Positions 1 to 9,710 are shown, counted from the first letter of the stretch. The stretch is 64,000 bases of DNA from Vibrio hangzhouensis (GCF_900107935.1 NZ_FNVG01000014.1:1-64000), one strand, 5' to 3'. Notes: a model not told the origin generated them from the letters alone. Numbers and translations: made by a program.

Positions 1-77
1 GAAAAAGGCGAAAAAGTTGTACTTTTTTTGCCTACAGATTAAGAATCTAACAATAAGTCTAGAAACTGCAATTATGA

Positions 78-343
78 TATACTCAAGTGACCTCAAGATG
101 AAGGACTCAGAGCTTCATCAAGGTGTTCAGTTCAAGGAAAATAGTTGAAGGAATGGCTATTCCCTTTCGAAGCTATTTGACGCAGAAATGAGCACCTTGA
201 TGAGCTCCCAAAGGGCGAGTTTACTTGGCTTATATGCTTTGTTAGCGATTTTCGATTTAGAGCCACTAGATCTTCAAATCACTGCCGCGCCTAGAAGCCA
301 AGTAATTCTCGCTGAACAAGCATCTTGAGGTTACTTGAGTATA
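78..343. mobile_element. MITE/ERIC-like folded intergenic repeat
   Basis: A 266-bp element bounded by 23-bp terminal inverted repeats (78-100 and 321-343) that differ at one base; both ends read TATACTCAAGT outside-in. Inside are nested inverted repeats: 111-125 pairs with 193-206, AAATAG near 149 pairs with CTATTT near 173, 215-232 pairs with 295-312, and GATTT (254) pairs with AAATC (276). The whole element could fold into two long hairpins. It encodes no transposase, so it would be non-autonomous. The architecture recalls ERIC/MITE-type repeats of Vibrio and enterobacteria; that family assignment is inference. It ends only 18 bp before the maf start codon. Confidence 0.72.
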
Positions 344-361
344 AGAAAACAGAAGCCAAAA

Positions 362-946
362 ATGAAATCAATTCGCCTTATTTTAGCCTCCACTTCTCCT
401 TACCGCGCCGAACTGCTGGCCAAACTTGGCCTCGAATTTGAGGCATTAGCTCCTAATGTCGACGAATCGGCCGAAGAAAATGAGAGCGCGACACTGTTAG
501 TCTCTCGATTGGCGCTTGAAAAAGCCAAAGCACTCAGCGACCAAAACAACGCACTAATCATCGGCAGTGATCAGGTCTGCGTCATCGATGGTCAGATCAT
601 TGGCAAACCACTAAACCGCGTTAACGCTATAGAGCAGTTGTTGAATCAGAGTGGCAAAACCATTCGCTTCTACACTGGCCTGGCCGTTTACAATACCGCC
701 ACTGGGCAATCCGATATCGTCGTCGATACCTTTGACGTCACGTTTCGTGACCTTACAAAGGCACAAATTGAGCGGTATGTGGATCTTGAACAACCTTTTT
801 ACTGCGCCGGCAGTTTCAAAAGTGAAGGGCTTGGTATCACGCTATTTAGTAAGTTAGAAGGAAAAGATCCCAATACTCTGGTCGGTTTACCACTGATTGA
901 TTTGGTCACCCTGCTAGGTAAACACGGCCTCTCTCCGTTACATTAA
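362..946 (+). CDS. yceF: Maf-family nucleotide pyrophosphatase (7-methyl-GTP type, YceF)
   Basis: A 194-residue Maf protein, the usual family length. The N-terminus carries the signature ILASTSPYR (about residues 6-14), followed by APNVDE, IIGSDQVC and the GSFKSEGLGITLF block typical of the YceF subgroup, which hydrolyses m7GTP in E. coli. I start at the ATG at 362; a frame extension to a TTG at 335 would translate the end of the upstream repeat element and lacks family support. In E. coli yceF also lies beside rluC and rne, matching the order here. The ribosome-binding site is poor. Function is cytosolic nucleotide-pool cleaning, inferred from family. Confidence 0.93.
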   Translation: MKSIRLILASTSPYRAELLAKLGLEFEALAPNVDESAEENESATLLVSRLALEKAKALSDQNNALIIGSDQVCVIDGQIIGKPLNRVNAIEQLLNQSGKTIRFYTGLAVYNTATGQSDIVVDTFDVTFRDLTKAQIERYVDLEQPFYCAGSFKSEGLGITLFSKLEGKDPNTLVGLPLIDLVTLLGKHGLSPLH

Positions 947-971
947 ACCGTCGTTGCTAGTATTGACAGAA

Positions 972-1010
972 ACAAAAAACGAGGCCTTGACGGTCACCGT
1001 CAAAGCCTCG
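972..1010 (-). terminator. Rho-independent terminator of rluC
   Basis: An inverted repeat (CGAGGC..TTGACGGT paired with ACCGTCAA..GCCTCG, 980-1010). Read on the minus strand it is followed by TTTTTTGTTT, the expected U-tract. It lies 17 bp beyond the rluC stop codon, between the convergent yceF and rluC genes. No T-tract follows on the plus strand, so termination of yceF here is less certain. Confidence 0.85.
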
Positions 1011-1026
1011 CTTGATTGGATAGTGC

Positions 1027-1980
1027 CTAAGATGCGTTATCCGATTTTAGATAGCTCAATACACGCTGTAACTTTGGTTCCATCTCCGCATTGATCTCCA
1101 TCGTTTCACCACTTGCAGGATGAACAAAGATAATGTTCGCGGCGTGGAGAAACAGACGGTCGAGTCCGGCTTTAGCCGTATACGCATCAAATCGTCGGTC
1201 ACCGTAACGGTCATCCCACGCTATCGGGTGACCAGTATATTGTGTATGCACGCGGATTTGATGAGTTCGGCCTGTAATAGGACTCGCCTGAACCAGCGTT
1301 GCATGAGCAAAGGACTCCAGCACTTTAAAGCGAGTTTCGGAGGCTTTACCGTTTGGGTTCACACGCACGATGCTGTTTACTTCATTTTTTAACAGCGGCG
1401 CATTGACCTTACGGCAACTTGGTTTCCATTGTCCCATGACCAAGGCAAAGTAATATTTCTGCACGGTCTTTTCACGAAACTGCGCTTGAAGGTGACGCAA
1501 GGCCGAACGTTTTTTAGCAACCAACAAAATGCCAGAAGTATCGCGGTCAATGCGGTGAACCAGCTCCAGAAAACGGGCTTGAGGCCTAAGCGCGCGTAGC
1601 GCTTCGATGGCACCAAACTTCAGCCCACTACCTCCGTGAACAGCAATGCCTGAAGGCTTGTTAAGAATCAGCAGATGATCGTCTTCATAAATAATTTTCG
1701 ATTCCAGTTCTGCCACCCGGTTTAGTTTCGTACTGAGCGGTGCTTCTTCTTGCTTTTCTTCGACAGTCACCGGCGGAATACGGACGATGTCGCCCGGTTG
1801 GAGCTTATACTCCGCTTTAACCCGCTTTTTATTTACCCGCACTTCACCCTTGCGAACGATTCGGTACACAACGCTTTTGGGAATATTTTTAAGTTGGTTA
1901 CGCAAAAAGTTATCAATGCGTTGACCAGCCATATCGTCGTCAATGTCGACAAATTGGACTTTAGTTCTAATTTCACTCAT
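1027..1980 (-). CDS. rluC: 23S rRNA pseudouridine(955/2504/2580) synthase RluC
   Basis: A 317-residue RluA-family synthase that isomerises three uridines in 23S rRNA. An N-terminal S4 RNA-binding domain covers about residues 19-70 (RIDNFLRNQL..GEVRVNKKR). The catalytic motif HRIDRDTSG is at 142-150, with D145 the expected catalytic aspartate, and the KYYFALVMG and RTHQIRVH motifs follow. The ATG at 1980 gives the normal N-terminus. It is divergent from rne, as in E. coli, and has its own downstream terminator. Confidence 0.95.
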   Translation of the reverse strand: MSEIRTKVQFVDIDDDMAGQRIDNFLRNQLKNIPKSVVYRIVRKGEVRVNKKRVKAEYKLQPGDIVRIPPVTVEEKQEEAPLSTKLNRVAELESKIIYEDDHLLILNKPSGIAVHGGSGLKFGAIEALRALRPQARFLELVHRIDRDTSGILLVAKKRSALRHLQAQFREKTVQKYYFALVMGQWKPSCRKVNAPLLKNEVNSIVRVNPNGKASETRFKVLESFAHATLVQASPITGRTHQIRVHTQYTGHPIAWDDRYGDRRFDAYTAKAGLDRLFLHAANIIFVHPASGETMEINAEMEPKLQRVLSYLKSDNAS

Positions 1981-2597
1981 TTCGTTATTATAACATTCAA
2001 ACCTGCAAGAAAATAACGGTTTCTATTGCGATAACTCCGAAACTGCTCAACCGAAACCCGACAAAAACACGCTAAGACGGGCCGACTGGACAAGCTGTGG
2101 ATAGAAATTGACCAGTTGCAGTCACTTTTGCTCTCTTTGGAAACTTTCCGCCCTAAAATCAGAACATTAACTATCCACATAAGAGGTCAATCCCGAATTT
2201 TTTCTGTGGTTTATACTAAAGCTGATTGCTGATATTTCGTTGCGCTGCTATAGTTCACAGCTGCAATGGGTAATTAGATCCGATTTTCTATTTATCGCTA
2301 TTATCTAAGAGCAATTTTAACCATGAGTAGAACGCCAGGTATTGAGACGCAGCAAACGGCATAAGACGTTGATAGCTTGGACTTCCTTGTCACCTACTCA
2401 CGTAATCGTGTTGAGTATTACCGCCACAGACGCGGAGCACACAGCAGTAGAGCTGTGTGATGACTGTAGTGCCCACGAGCATCCCTTCCAGCCGGGAGGC
2501 TGCAATAAATATAGCCATGGGATCCGGCACCGCGATTTACGATAACTGTGACAAGAGCAATGATGAAAACATAGAAAATACAACGAGAATTTCTGTA
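1981..2597 (+). promoter_or_regulatory. rluC-rne divergent region with structured rne leader
   Basis: A 617-bp gap between divergent rluC and rne. Its rne-proximal part folds. A perfect 8-bp hairpin is formed by CACACAGC (2438-2445) and GCTGTGTG (2452-2459). CAGCC/GGCTG (2489-2502) sits inside an outer ATCCC (2481-2485)/GGGAT (2519-2523) stem. E. coli rne has a long leader with hairpins through which RNase E autoregulates its own mRNA (the rne5 element). Position and structure suggest the same here, but I could not align it. A weak minus-strand TATAAT lies just before rluC. Confidence 0.6.
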
Positions 2598-5588
2598 ATG
2601 AAAAGAATGTTAATTAACGCAACTCAAAAAGAAGAGTTGCGTGTCGCTTTGGTCGATGGCCAGCGACTTTTCGATCTCGATATCGAAAGTCCAGGTCACG
2701 AATCGAAAAAAGCGAATATCTACAAAGGACGTATCACTCGAGTTGAGCCTAGCCTAGAGGCTGCATTCGTTGACTACGGTGCCGAACGCCACGGTTTCCT
2801 CCCTCTTAAAGAAATTGCACGCGAATACTTCCCTGAAGGTTATACCTACCAAGGCCGCCCTAGCATCAAAGATGTCTTGAGCGAAGGCCAGGAAGTCATC
2901 GTGCAGGTCGAAAAAGAAGAACGTGGTAGCAAAGGCGCTGCATTAACAACGTTTATTTCTCTAGCAGGTAGCTACTTGGTTCTGATGCCAAATAACCCAA
3001 GAGCTGGCGGCATTTCTCGCCGTATCGAAGGTGAAGAGCGCACTGAACTCAAAGCAGCACTCAGTACTCTTGAACTTCCTCAAGGTATGGGTCTTATTGT
3101 TCGTACTGCGGGTGTAGGTAAAAGTGCCGAAGAGCTTGAGTGGGACCTGCGTTTCCTTCTGAACAACTGGGAAAACATTAAGGGTGCAGCAGATCAAAAC
3201 CCTGCTCCGTTCCTAATCCACCAAGAAAGTAACGTTATTGTTCGTGCGCTTCGTGACTACTTGCGCCGTGATATCGGTGAGATTTTGATCGATAGCAACA
3301 CGATTTACGAACGTGCACGTCAGCACATCCAACTGGTTCGCCCGGACTTCGTAAACCGTGTTAAGAAGTATGAAGGTGAAGTGCCGCTGTTCAGTCACTA
3401 CCAGATTGAGAGCCAGATTGAGTCTGCATTCCAGCGTGAAGTGCGACTGCCTTCTGGTGGTTCGATTGTTATCGACCCAACGGAAGCTCTGACATCTATC
3501 GATATCAACTCGGCTCGTGCAACGAAAGGCAGTGATATCGAAGAGACGGCACTAAACACCAACCTGGAAGCTGCAGATGAAATTGCTCGTCAGCTACGCC
3601 TTCGTGATCTAGGTGGTCTGGTTGTCATCGACTTTATCGATATGACGCCAGTGCGTCACCAACGTGAGGTTGAAAACCGTCTACGTGAAGCCGTCCGTAT
3701 CGACCGCGCACGCGTTCAAATCGGCCGTATCTCTCGCTTTGGTTTGCTTGAGATGTCTCGTCAACGCCTGAGCCCATCACTGGCAGAAGCCAGCCACCAT
3801 ATCTGTCCACGTTGTACAGGTACCGGTGTGGTTCGTGATAACGAATCTTTGGCGCTGTCAGTTCTTCGTCTTATCGAAGAAGAAGCACTGAAGGACAATA
3901 CATCGCAAGCGTTGGCTATCGTGCCAGTACCAATCGCCTCTTACCTGTTGAATGAGAAACGCCGTTCAATCAATCACATTGAGCGCGTTCAGGAAGTGAA
4001 GATCACTATTGTTCCAGATTCTGACATGGAAACCCCTCACTTCGAGGTTATCCGTGTTCGCGAAGGTGAAGAGCAGGATCTGCTGTCTTACCTACTTCCG
4101 AAGAAACTGGAAGCGTTGAGAGAAGCAGAAGCGAAAGAAGCCAGTGAAACTGAGATGAAACCGCGTAAAGTGGAGCAGCCAGCACTGCAAGGCTTTGCAA
4201 CGCCAACTCAGAACGCACCAACACCAGCGCCTAAGCCGAAAGCAAAACCTCAGGCTAAGCCGAAAGCAGAAGAGAAGAAAGAAGAGAAACCAGGTCTGTT
4301 CTCTCGCATTCTGTCCGCTCTTGGTTCACTGTTCTCTTCTTCAGAAGAGCCTAAAGCAGAGCCAGAGAAAAAAGAAGAAGCGCCGAAGAACCGCGGTAAT
4401 CGCTCGCGCCGTAATCGTAGTGGCGACCAACGTCGTCGTGGCAACAAAGATTCTCGCGATGGTGACCGTAATAAGAACCGTCGCAACAAGCCTGCGCGCG
4501 AAGATGAAAAAGAGTCAACGGATAATGCGCAAGAGCAACGCAAGCCGCAGAACCGTCGCAACAAGCAACAAGATCGCCGCAATAAGAAGCGCGATGATGC
4601 TGCCAAGTCAAAAGTAGAAGAGCAAGGTAAACAACTAGCCGCTGACGTACAAGCGGAGAAGAAAGCACCTCGCTCCGAAGAAAAAGCTGCAAAAGTTAAG
4701 GAACGTCGTCAACGCCGTAAGTTAACCAAGCAAGTTCGTGTTAAAGATAAGAAAGCACAACAGGAAGAGCAAGTTGCCGAGCCAGTTGTAGCCGAAGCGA
4801 CTCCAATGCCAGCTGAGAAACCTCAGACAGCGGAGAAGAACGAAGCCACTAAAGAAGAAGGCAAACAACGCCGTAACCGTCGTTCACCACGTCATCTTCG
4901 TGCAAGTGGTCAGCGTCGCCGCCGTGGCCGCGATCGTCGTCCTAACCCGTTCAGACTGCGTAAAGGTGGTGTTGCCTCTCCAGAGATGGCAATGGGTAAA
5001 GTAATGCCAAGCTATGGCATTATCAAGCCAAAACCAAAAGCGAAGCCTGAAGCAGCAGACACAACTGTAGCTAACCTGTCAGGAGTCTCTATGCCAGAAA
5101 TGGCAATGGGTAAAGTGATTGTGATGCGCCAACCAGAAGTGGTGAAGGCACAACCAATTCAGGAAGCTCCAGTCGAACCTACAAACGTAGTGGACGTAGC
5201 TGTAACGAAAGAAGCGACACCAACTACGCCAGTTGCAGAACCTGCAGTGAAAGTAGAAGCGGTCAAAACAGAGCCCGTTGTCGAACAGCCAGCGGTTGTC
5301 GCCGAACCCGTGGTAACGGACAGTGACACTGCTCCAGAAACTATCGCTGACACTGTCGTACCTGAAGCAAAAGCAGAGCAGGCTGAGGTTAAAGCAGAGA
5401 CCAAACCTGCAGTGAACTTTAAAGGTCACGCGAGTTCGCCAATGACCAAAGCCGAAGGTAAGCAAGAAGTTGGTGAAATCGTCATCAACGCTGCGCCTAT
5501 CAAAGCCGAGCGTTACCAACCAAAAGGTGCTGGCAGTCAAGTAGCGACTAATTCAGCGTCTGCTGGTATGACTAAGCCTAACTTTTAA
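2598..5588 (+). CDS. rne: Ribonuclease E
   Basis: An endoribonuclease and degradosome scaffold of 996 residues. I chose the ATG at 2598 ([10 protein letters not shown]), which matches the E. coli N-terminus; an upstream extension would run into the structured leader. The catalytic half has an S1 domain (about 37-120), the DNase I-like motifs SIDINSA and VIDFIDM (Mg-binding aspartates near 302 and 345) and a zinc-link CPRCTGTG near 403. The C-terminal half is low-complexity: an amphipathic membrane-targeting segment ([14 protein letters not shown]), Arg-rich RNA-binding stretches, and a PEMAMGKV micromotif present twice (about 4982 and 5095). The extreme C-terminus is a likely PNPase-binding tail. 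Confidence 0.97.
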   Translation: MKRMLINATQKEELRVALVDGQRLFDLDIESPGHESKKANIYKGRITRVEPSLEAAFVDYGAERHGFLPLKEIAREYFPEGYTYQGRPSIKDVLSEGQEVIVQVEKEERGSKGAALTTFISLAGSYLVLMPNNPRAGGISRRIEGEERTELKAALSTLELPQGMGLIVRTAGVGKSAEELEWDLRFLLNNWENIKGAADQNPAPFLIHQESNVIVRALRDYLRRDIGEILIDSNTIYERARQHIQLVRPDFVNRVKKYEGEVPLFSHYQIESQIESAFQREVRLPSGGSIVIDPTEALTSIDINSARATKGSDIEETALNTNLEAADEIARQLRLRDLGGLVVIDFIDMTPVRHQREVENRLREAVRIDRARVQIGRISRFGLLEMSRQRLSPSLAEASHHICPRCTGTGVVRDNESLALSVLRLIEEEALKDNTSQALAIVPVPIASYLLNEKRRSINHIERVQEVKITIVPDSDMETPHFEVIRVREGEEQDLLSYLLPKKLEALREAEAKEASETEMKPRKVEQPALQGFATPTQNAPTPAPKPKAKPQAKPKAEEKKEEKPGLFSRILSALGSLFSSSEEPKAEPEKKEEAPKNRGNRSRRNRSGDQRRRGNKDSRDGDRNKNRRNKPAREDEKESTDNAQEQRKPQNRRNKQQDRRNKKRDDAAKSKVEEQGKQLAADVQAEKKAPRSEEKAAKVKERRQRRKLTKQVRVKDKKAQQEEQVAEPVVAEATPMPAEKPQTAEKNEATKEEGKQRRNRRSPRHLRASGQRRRRGRDRRPNPFRLRKGGVASPEMAMGKVMPSYGIIKPKPKAKPEAADTTVANLSGVSMPEMAMGKVIVMRQPEVVKAQPIQEAPVEPTNVVDVAVTKEATPTTPVAEPAVKVEAVKTEPVVEQPAVVAEPVVTDSDTAPETIADTVVPEAKAEQAEVKAETKPAVNFKGHASSPMTKAEGKQEVGEIVINAAPIKAERYQPKGAGSQVATNSASAGMTKPNF

Positions 5589-5606
5589 GGCGTGAGTAAA
5601 AAGTTT

Positions 5607-5635
5607 AAGGGCTGCTAAATGCAGCCCTTTTTTTT
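5607..5635 (+). terminator. rne terminator
   Basis: AAGGGCTGC/GCAGCCCTT hairpin with a 5-nt loop, followed by eight T residues, 18 bp after the rne stop codon. A classic intrinsic terminator. Confidence 0.93.
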
Positions 5636-5904
5636 ATGTCATTTGTCTTTTATATACTGGTGTTAACAGCCAGATTCTCCATTCATACTTTTTTTCAATA
5701 TTGAACTTCTGCTCACAATTCTGTAGCATGCCCGACTTTGACTATTTCATTAACAATGCGCCATCTCTACGTCATGTGGTAGATGGATAATGACGACAAA
5801 TCAGTACCATCTTTGCTTGTATAGAGCAGTTCAACAGTTTGAAGGTCCGAATTTTCGCGGGATGAAATGGATGATATTCCACCCACATAAGTAAGCTAAT
5901 TTAC

Positions 5905-7464
5905 ATGTTCGAATTTCCACAATTTTCAAAGCATTCGGTAAAAAACGATGTGCTGTCAGGCCTTACCGTTGCATTAGCTCTTGTACCAGAAGCGGTTGCT
6001 TTTGCTTTTGTTGCTGGCGTTGACCCTATGGTTGGTCTTTATGCCGCCTTTATCGTTGGTTTAGTCACCTCTATTTTTGGTGGACGCCCAGGCATGATCT
6101 CAGGTGCAACCGGTGCGATGGCGGTTGTCATGGTGAGTCTGGTCGCCACTCACGGCGTACAATATCTGTTCGCAGCTATTATGTTAGCTGGCCTATTACA
6201 GATCTGCGCTGGTCTTTTCAAACTGGGTAAGTTCATTCGTATGGTACCGCACCCGGTAATGATCGGTTTTGTTAATGGTCTGGCTATTGTTATTTTCCTT
6301 GCACAGCTTGGTCAATTTAAAGCCCCAGATCTGTCAGGAGCACTCACCTGGTTACCTCAGGGTCAAATGATGCTAATGCTAGGTTTAGTCGCTTTGACTA
6401 TGGCCATCATTCACTTCCTGCCTAAGTTCACAACGGCTGTGCCTTCATCTCTTGTGGCTATCGTTACGGTCACGCTATTGGTACAAGGTTTAGGGCTGGA
6501 TACACGTACTGTTGTCGACTTCTTACGCTCAATGTCCGGTGACACCGCGGCGACATTAGCGGGTTCACTGCCAACCTTCTCTATTCCAACGGTACCAATG
6601 ACGCTAGAAACGCTGCAGATTATTTTGCCATACGCAATTATCCTGGCGGCCATCGGCTTAATTGAATCGTTGCTTACTCTGACCGTTCTGGACGAAATGA
6701 CCAATACACGCGGTCAATCTAACCGTGAATGTGTGGGTCAGGGTCTGGCTAACGTCACGTGTTCGGTATTCGGTGCCATGGGTGGTTGTGCGATGATCGG
6801 CCAGTCAATGATCAACGTGAACTCAGGAGGTCGTGGTCGCCTGTCTGGTATCGTTGCAGCCGTTGCCCTGCTAACGTTTATTCTGTTTGCTGCGGCGCTG
6901 ATTGAAATGATTCCATTGGCTGCGCTTGTTGGCGTGATGTTCATGGTCGTTATCGGTACGTTTGAATGGGCAACGTTCAAGCTGGCTCGTCGAGTACCGA
7001 AACAGGACTTCTTTGTTATCGTTCTGGTTACCGTGGTAACGGTTCTGACAGACCTCGCAGTAGCCGTTGCTGTCGGTGTTGTCGCCTCTGCGTTAATGTT
7101 TGCCTGGGAACACGCTAAACACATCTACGCAAGCAGCACGATCAACAGTGAAGGTTCAAAAGAATACCGTATCAATGGGCCGATTTTCTTTGGCTCTGCG
7201 GCTAACTTTCTGGAACTGTTCGACGCACCCAATGATCCTCAGGACGTGATCGTCGATTTTGCTAACTCTCGAGTTACCGATCACTCAGCCATTGAAGCCA
7301 TCGAGACTCTCGCCGAACGCTACTCTGCTGCGGGTAAAACACTTCACTTGCGCCACTTGAGCCCAGACTGCCGCGCTTTGCTACAAAAAGCAGGAAGCCT
7401 GGTCGAAATCAATGTGAAAGAAGATCCTAGCTACAAAGTGGCAACAGACGTACTTGCTGGTTAA
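5905..7464 (+). CDS. SulP-family anion transporter with STAS domain
   Basis: A 519-residue inner-membrane protein. Residues about 10-400 are hydrophobic with many membrane helices and carry the SulP signature regions ([27 protein letters not shown], and the [29 protein letters not shown] block). About 415-510 form a cytoplasmic STAS domain ([33 protein letters not shown]). The [15 protein letters not shown] region resembles the bicarbonate-type (BicA-like) branch more than classical sulfate permeases, but the anion cannot be assigned from sequence. It stands alone between two intrinsic terminators, so it is probably monocistronic. Confidence 0.9.
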   Translation: MFEFPQFSKHSVKNDVLSGLTVALALVPEAVAFAFVAGVDPMVGLYAAFIVGLVTSIFGGRPGMISGATGAMAVVMVSLVATHGVQYLFAAIMLAGLLQICAGLFKLGKFIRMVPHPVMIGFVNGLAIVIFLAQLGQFKAPDLSGALTWLPQGQMMLMLGLVALTMAIIHFLPKFTTAVPSSLVAIVTVTLLVQGLGLDTRTVVDFLRSMSGDTAATLAGSLPTFSIPTVPMTLETLQIILPYAIILAAIGLIESLLTLTVLDEMTNTRGQSNRECVGQGLANVTCSVFGAMGGCAMIGQSMINVNSGGRGRLSGIVAAVALLTFILFAAALIEMIPLAALVGVMFMVVIGTFEWATFKLARRVPKQDFFVIVLVTVVTVLTDLAVAVAVGVVASALMFAWEHAKHIYASSTINSEGSKEYRINGPIFFGSAANFLELFDAPNDPQDVIVDFANSRVTDHSAIEAIETLAERYSAAGKTLHLRHLSPDCRALLQKAGSLVEINVKEDPSYKVATDVLAG

Positions 7465-7517
7465 TGGCACAGAACTGCATCACTGACACTGCGATTCGGT
7501 AACATTCCCAAGCACCC

Positions 7518-7546
7518 AAAAAGGCCAGAAATTCTGGCCTTTTTTG
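7518..7546 (+). terminator. SulP gene terminator
   Basis: AAAAAGGCCAGAA/TTCTGGCCTTTTTT hairpin with U-tract, 53 bp after the SulP stop. The flanking A- and T-runs could make it work in both directions. Confidence 0.9.
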
Positions 7547-7711
7547 TCCCTGTTCATCCCCCAATTCATCTAACCCGTCTTTAGTCATTCTGCCAATTCA
7601 GTTTTTGCCTGCACACCTATTGAGTATTTTATTGAACTAGTCTGCTATATATCGGTTTGAGTCACCGGCATCATCACCAGTAAAGCTGCTTTAGAGAGAA
7701 ACATCACCAAA

Positions 7712-8118
7712 GTGTTCAGCCGGAACATTGACTCAAACAAACTGGAAATAGACAGGAATACCTCTCTAACCGCAGCGAAAGAACTGCTCGCTCCACATCT
7801 TGCTAATACTTCCAGCGGACGCCCGGTTGCGCCCCGAACACTCAACAGTCAACTCAACCTATTACTTATCAATACAACCAACGAGCTGATCAAAGCCCAA
7901 CAAGCTCCGGACGGTTTGGAAACTGTCGTGTCAAAATGTTAGTCGATACCAAAAATGTTAGTCGATGCCAAAAGTCTTCAGGCAATACCCGTTCTGACCA
8001 TCGAGAAGCCAACATGTCGGTTAAATTCAGCATTGTGCAAACCGATTTCCCATTAGGTGTGGAGAAACCGCTCAACCTTTCAGAGCTCGGCATTCATGAC
8101 GAGGGCAATGGAGAATAA
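7712..8118 (+). pseudogene. Frameshifted small gene of unknown function (about 135-150 residues if intact)
   Basis: Reading starts at a GTG (7712; the frame is open from 7661 but without ATG) and runs to a TAG at 7940-7942 inside a 19-bp tandem duplication. The same frame resumes after the duplication (MLVDAKSLQAIPVLTIEK) and then needs a one-base correction near 8005 to join ANMSVKFSIVQTDFPLG, which continues to a TAA at 8116-8118. Joined, the pieces read as one coherent protein whose stop overlaps the next start by 11 bp. I infer a gene broken by a duplication and a 1-nt loss; two or three short separate ORFs are the alternative. The IPVLTI..VKFSI segment vaguely recalls DUF2589-type proteins, a guess only. 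Confidence 0.5.
7933..7970 (+). repeat. 19-bp tandem duplication
   Basis: Two adjacent 19-bp units (7933-7951 and 7952-7970), differing at one base (GATACC versus GATGCC). Each contains ATGTTAG. The first copy supplies the premature TAG of the upstream frame. Confidence 0.9.
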
Positions 8119-8455
8119 AATGGTGTTAGCAAACATGCGCCCTCAGGGACTGGCCTGCCCTGAATGCGGCACGCGAATTGTGGTCGATATTATTCGACTG
8201 CTGGCTCAAGGCAAAATTACCTGCCCAATGTGCCATTTGGAACTCATCGTGGATCAAAGGAAAAGCGCCGACAGCCTGAATGCTCTGCGCGGGTTTCAGG
8301 ATGACTTTAAAGACGCTCAGATGCGTTTCTCTGACAACCAGTACTCTGACAGCCAGGGAGCAAGCGTAATTCAACGAAACGACGCGAGCTCAAGCGCAGG
8401 CAGTCTGATAGACGGAGAAGAGCCAGAAGTTAGCCTTCGGCTTTTACTCTCATAA
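8108..8455 (+). CDS. Small zinc-ribbon protein, unknown function
   Basis: A 115-residue protein. The ATG at 8108 overlaps the preceding stop (ATGGAGAATAA), implying translational coupling. Residues about 12-45 contain two CxxC knuckles (CPECGTRI and CPMCHLEL) spaced about 23 residues apart, a zinc-ribbon pattern, followed by a charged helical stretch (RKSADSLNALRGFQDDFKDAQ) and a low-complexity Ser/Asp tail. An alternative upstream start at 8057 would overlap more and lacks a better binding site. Its last 26 bp overlap the convergent yeaC gene. I do not recognise the family. If the upstream partner is truly broken, this gene may be a remnant too. Confidence 0.55.
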   Translation: MENKMVLANMRPQGLACPECGTRIVVDIIRLLAQGKITCPMCHLELIVDQRKSADSLNALRGFQDDFKDAQMRFSDNQYSDSQGASVIQRNDASSSAGSLIDGEEPEVSLRLLLS

Positions 8456-8711
8456 TATCCTGCTGGTTTGTGGAGAACTGCTTTTTAAGCTCAGACTTGC
8501 TTTTAAAGCTAATCTCACCACCAGCGGCGACGGACATATGCTGCGGGTCAACGTTATGCTTAGACTGATATAACATGACGGCCTGCATGCACGAATCACG
8601 TTGTTGCTGCGACAATTGGCTACCTTCAGGCCAACGGCCTGTTTCGGTCGCATACAGCAGTCTCTCGTATACGTCTGGTGTCATAGCTTCTAATAATTGT
8701 TCTACATCCAT
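8430..8711 (-). CDS. yeaC: YeaC-family protein (DUF1315)
   Basis: A 93-residue cytosolic protein of the DUF1315/YeaC family: MDVEQLLEAMTPDVYERLLYA, then ETGRWPEGSQLSQQQRDSCMQAVMLYQ. I start at the ATG at 8711 rather than a GTG-type extension at 8729, because family members start with MDVEQ-like sequence. In E. coli yeaC neighbours msrB (yeaA) and gapA; here the lipoprotein gene lies between it and msrB. Its biochemical function is unknown. It converges on the zinc-ribbon ORF with a 26-bp overlap. Confidence 0.85.
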   Translation of the reverse strand: MDVEQLLEAMTPDVYERLLYATETGRWPEGSQLSQQQRDSCMQAVMLYQSKHNVDPQHMSVAAGGEISFKSKSELKKQFSTNQQDIMRVKAEG

Positions 8712-8851
8712 ACTGAACCTTCTTGTCATTGACTAACAGTACCGGGAATTTTCGGTTCTGAGAGGTTAATTCATTACTCGAACCATAACCTGATGATACA
8801 CTGAGTCAAGTTAGGCTCGACAAATCAGTGTATTCGATCACAAGTAGTAAA

Positions 8852-9664
8852 ATGAAATTACCTTCAGCAGTCCTTATTCTATTAACTTCGTCGCTCCTTT
8901 CCGGTTGCTTTGAAAGCAGAAAAAACACCGACCAACTGTGCGAACAGACTCCAGAGTTAAATTGTACCGTTTTTAATACGTCAGACGGCCAGTGCCGGAT
9001 CCCACGTACAGACCTTATTTGGCATCGCTACGACATGTTGAAGTCAGACGATGAAGCGATGATCGTCGAGGACTATTATCTGCTTAAAGAATACCGAAAA
9101 TGTTTAGAGCTAGCGTCCCAGATCCAACCGATTGAGCAGGCAGACCTCAAGGCAAGGCGATTTAAAGCTCTGATGTATGCCATCGAAGAGCAGCAACGCA
9201 TCACGATGGAACTCAGTCAATCGACCTCACCAAGTAGCTTGTATTTTCTTTGGACTGAAACCGGTAGCCATGCCGCCAGACGCCAGTTTCTGTCCATGGA
9301 AGGAAGCAACGCTCTTGAAACCTCATTCATGCAATACGCTTTGGCAACCTATTATATTTCCCGCGATAAACAGAAGACATACGAGCTGCTAAATCGCTCT
9401 CTTGAGCTACATCAAGAATCTGAACCAGTGAACAAAGAGGTCATACAGTCTCTAGCCAGCGTCACGCAGAGCCTTGATCGGCCAAGAGAGTCTTACCTCT
9501 GGGCAATGGTAGGCGAACAGTTTGATATTCCTATCGCACCCGAGAACGAACTAAGACTGTTGTTTGGACTGAAAGATTCGGATTACACCGAACTGGCAGA
9601 ACAAGCAAAAAATGTTTCAAAAGCAATCAGTAACGGTGAGTATTCACGACAACTCACCCAATAA
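8852..9664 (+). CDS. DUF2989-type lipoprotein
   Basis: A 270-residue predicted lipoprotein: MKLPSAVLILLTSSLLSGC is a type II signal peptide with lipobox LSGC (Cys19). The mature part is alpha-helical with a repeat-like, TPR-flavoured composition (DYYLLKEYRKCLELASQIQ; ALATYYISRDKQKTYELLNRSLEL) and an early cluster of cysteines. I recognise it as the DUF2989 family of vibrios and relatives, with no known activity. The ATG at 8852 is preferred over a GTG at 8828 because it places the signal peptide at the N-terminus. It is inserted between yeaC and msrB on the opposite strand. Confidence 0.75.
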   Translation: MKLPSAVLILLTSSLLSGCFESRKNTDQLCEQTPELNCTVFNTSDGQCRIPRTDLIWHRYDMLKSDDEAMIVEDYYLLKEYRKCLELASQIQPIEQADLKARRFKALMYAIEEQQRITMELSQSTSPSSLYFLWTETGSHAARRQFLSMEGSNALETSFMQYALATYYISRDKQKTYELLNRSLELHQESEPVNKEVIQSLASVTQSLDRPRESYLWAMVGEQFDIPIAPENELRLLFGLKDSDYTELAEQAKNVSKAISNGEYSRQLTQ

Positions 9665-9679
9665 TTATGGCGAGATATT

Positions 9680-9710
9680 AAAACGGGCTTGCAACGCAGC
9701 CCGTTTTTTT
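9680..9710 (+). terminator. Lipoprotein gene terminator
   Basis: AAAACGGGCT/AGCCCGTTTT hairpin with a U-tract, 15 bp after the stop codon. It also lies downstream of convergent msrB and may serve both. Confidence 0.9.

Noticed and set aside
2457..2597. N-terminal 47-residue extension of RNase E
   Set aside because: It would translate the hairpin-rich leader and does not resemble RNase [11 protein letters not shown] at 2598 is the conserved start.
4250..5540. Several long frames inside rne on either strand (100-150 codons)
   Set aside because: They are shadows of the Arg/Lys/Glu-rich repeats of the RNase E tail; composition is extreme and there are no ribosome-binding sites.
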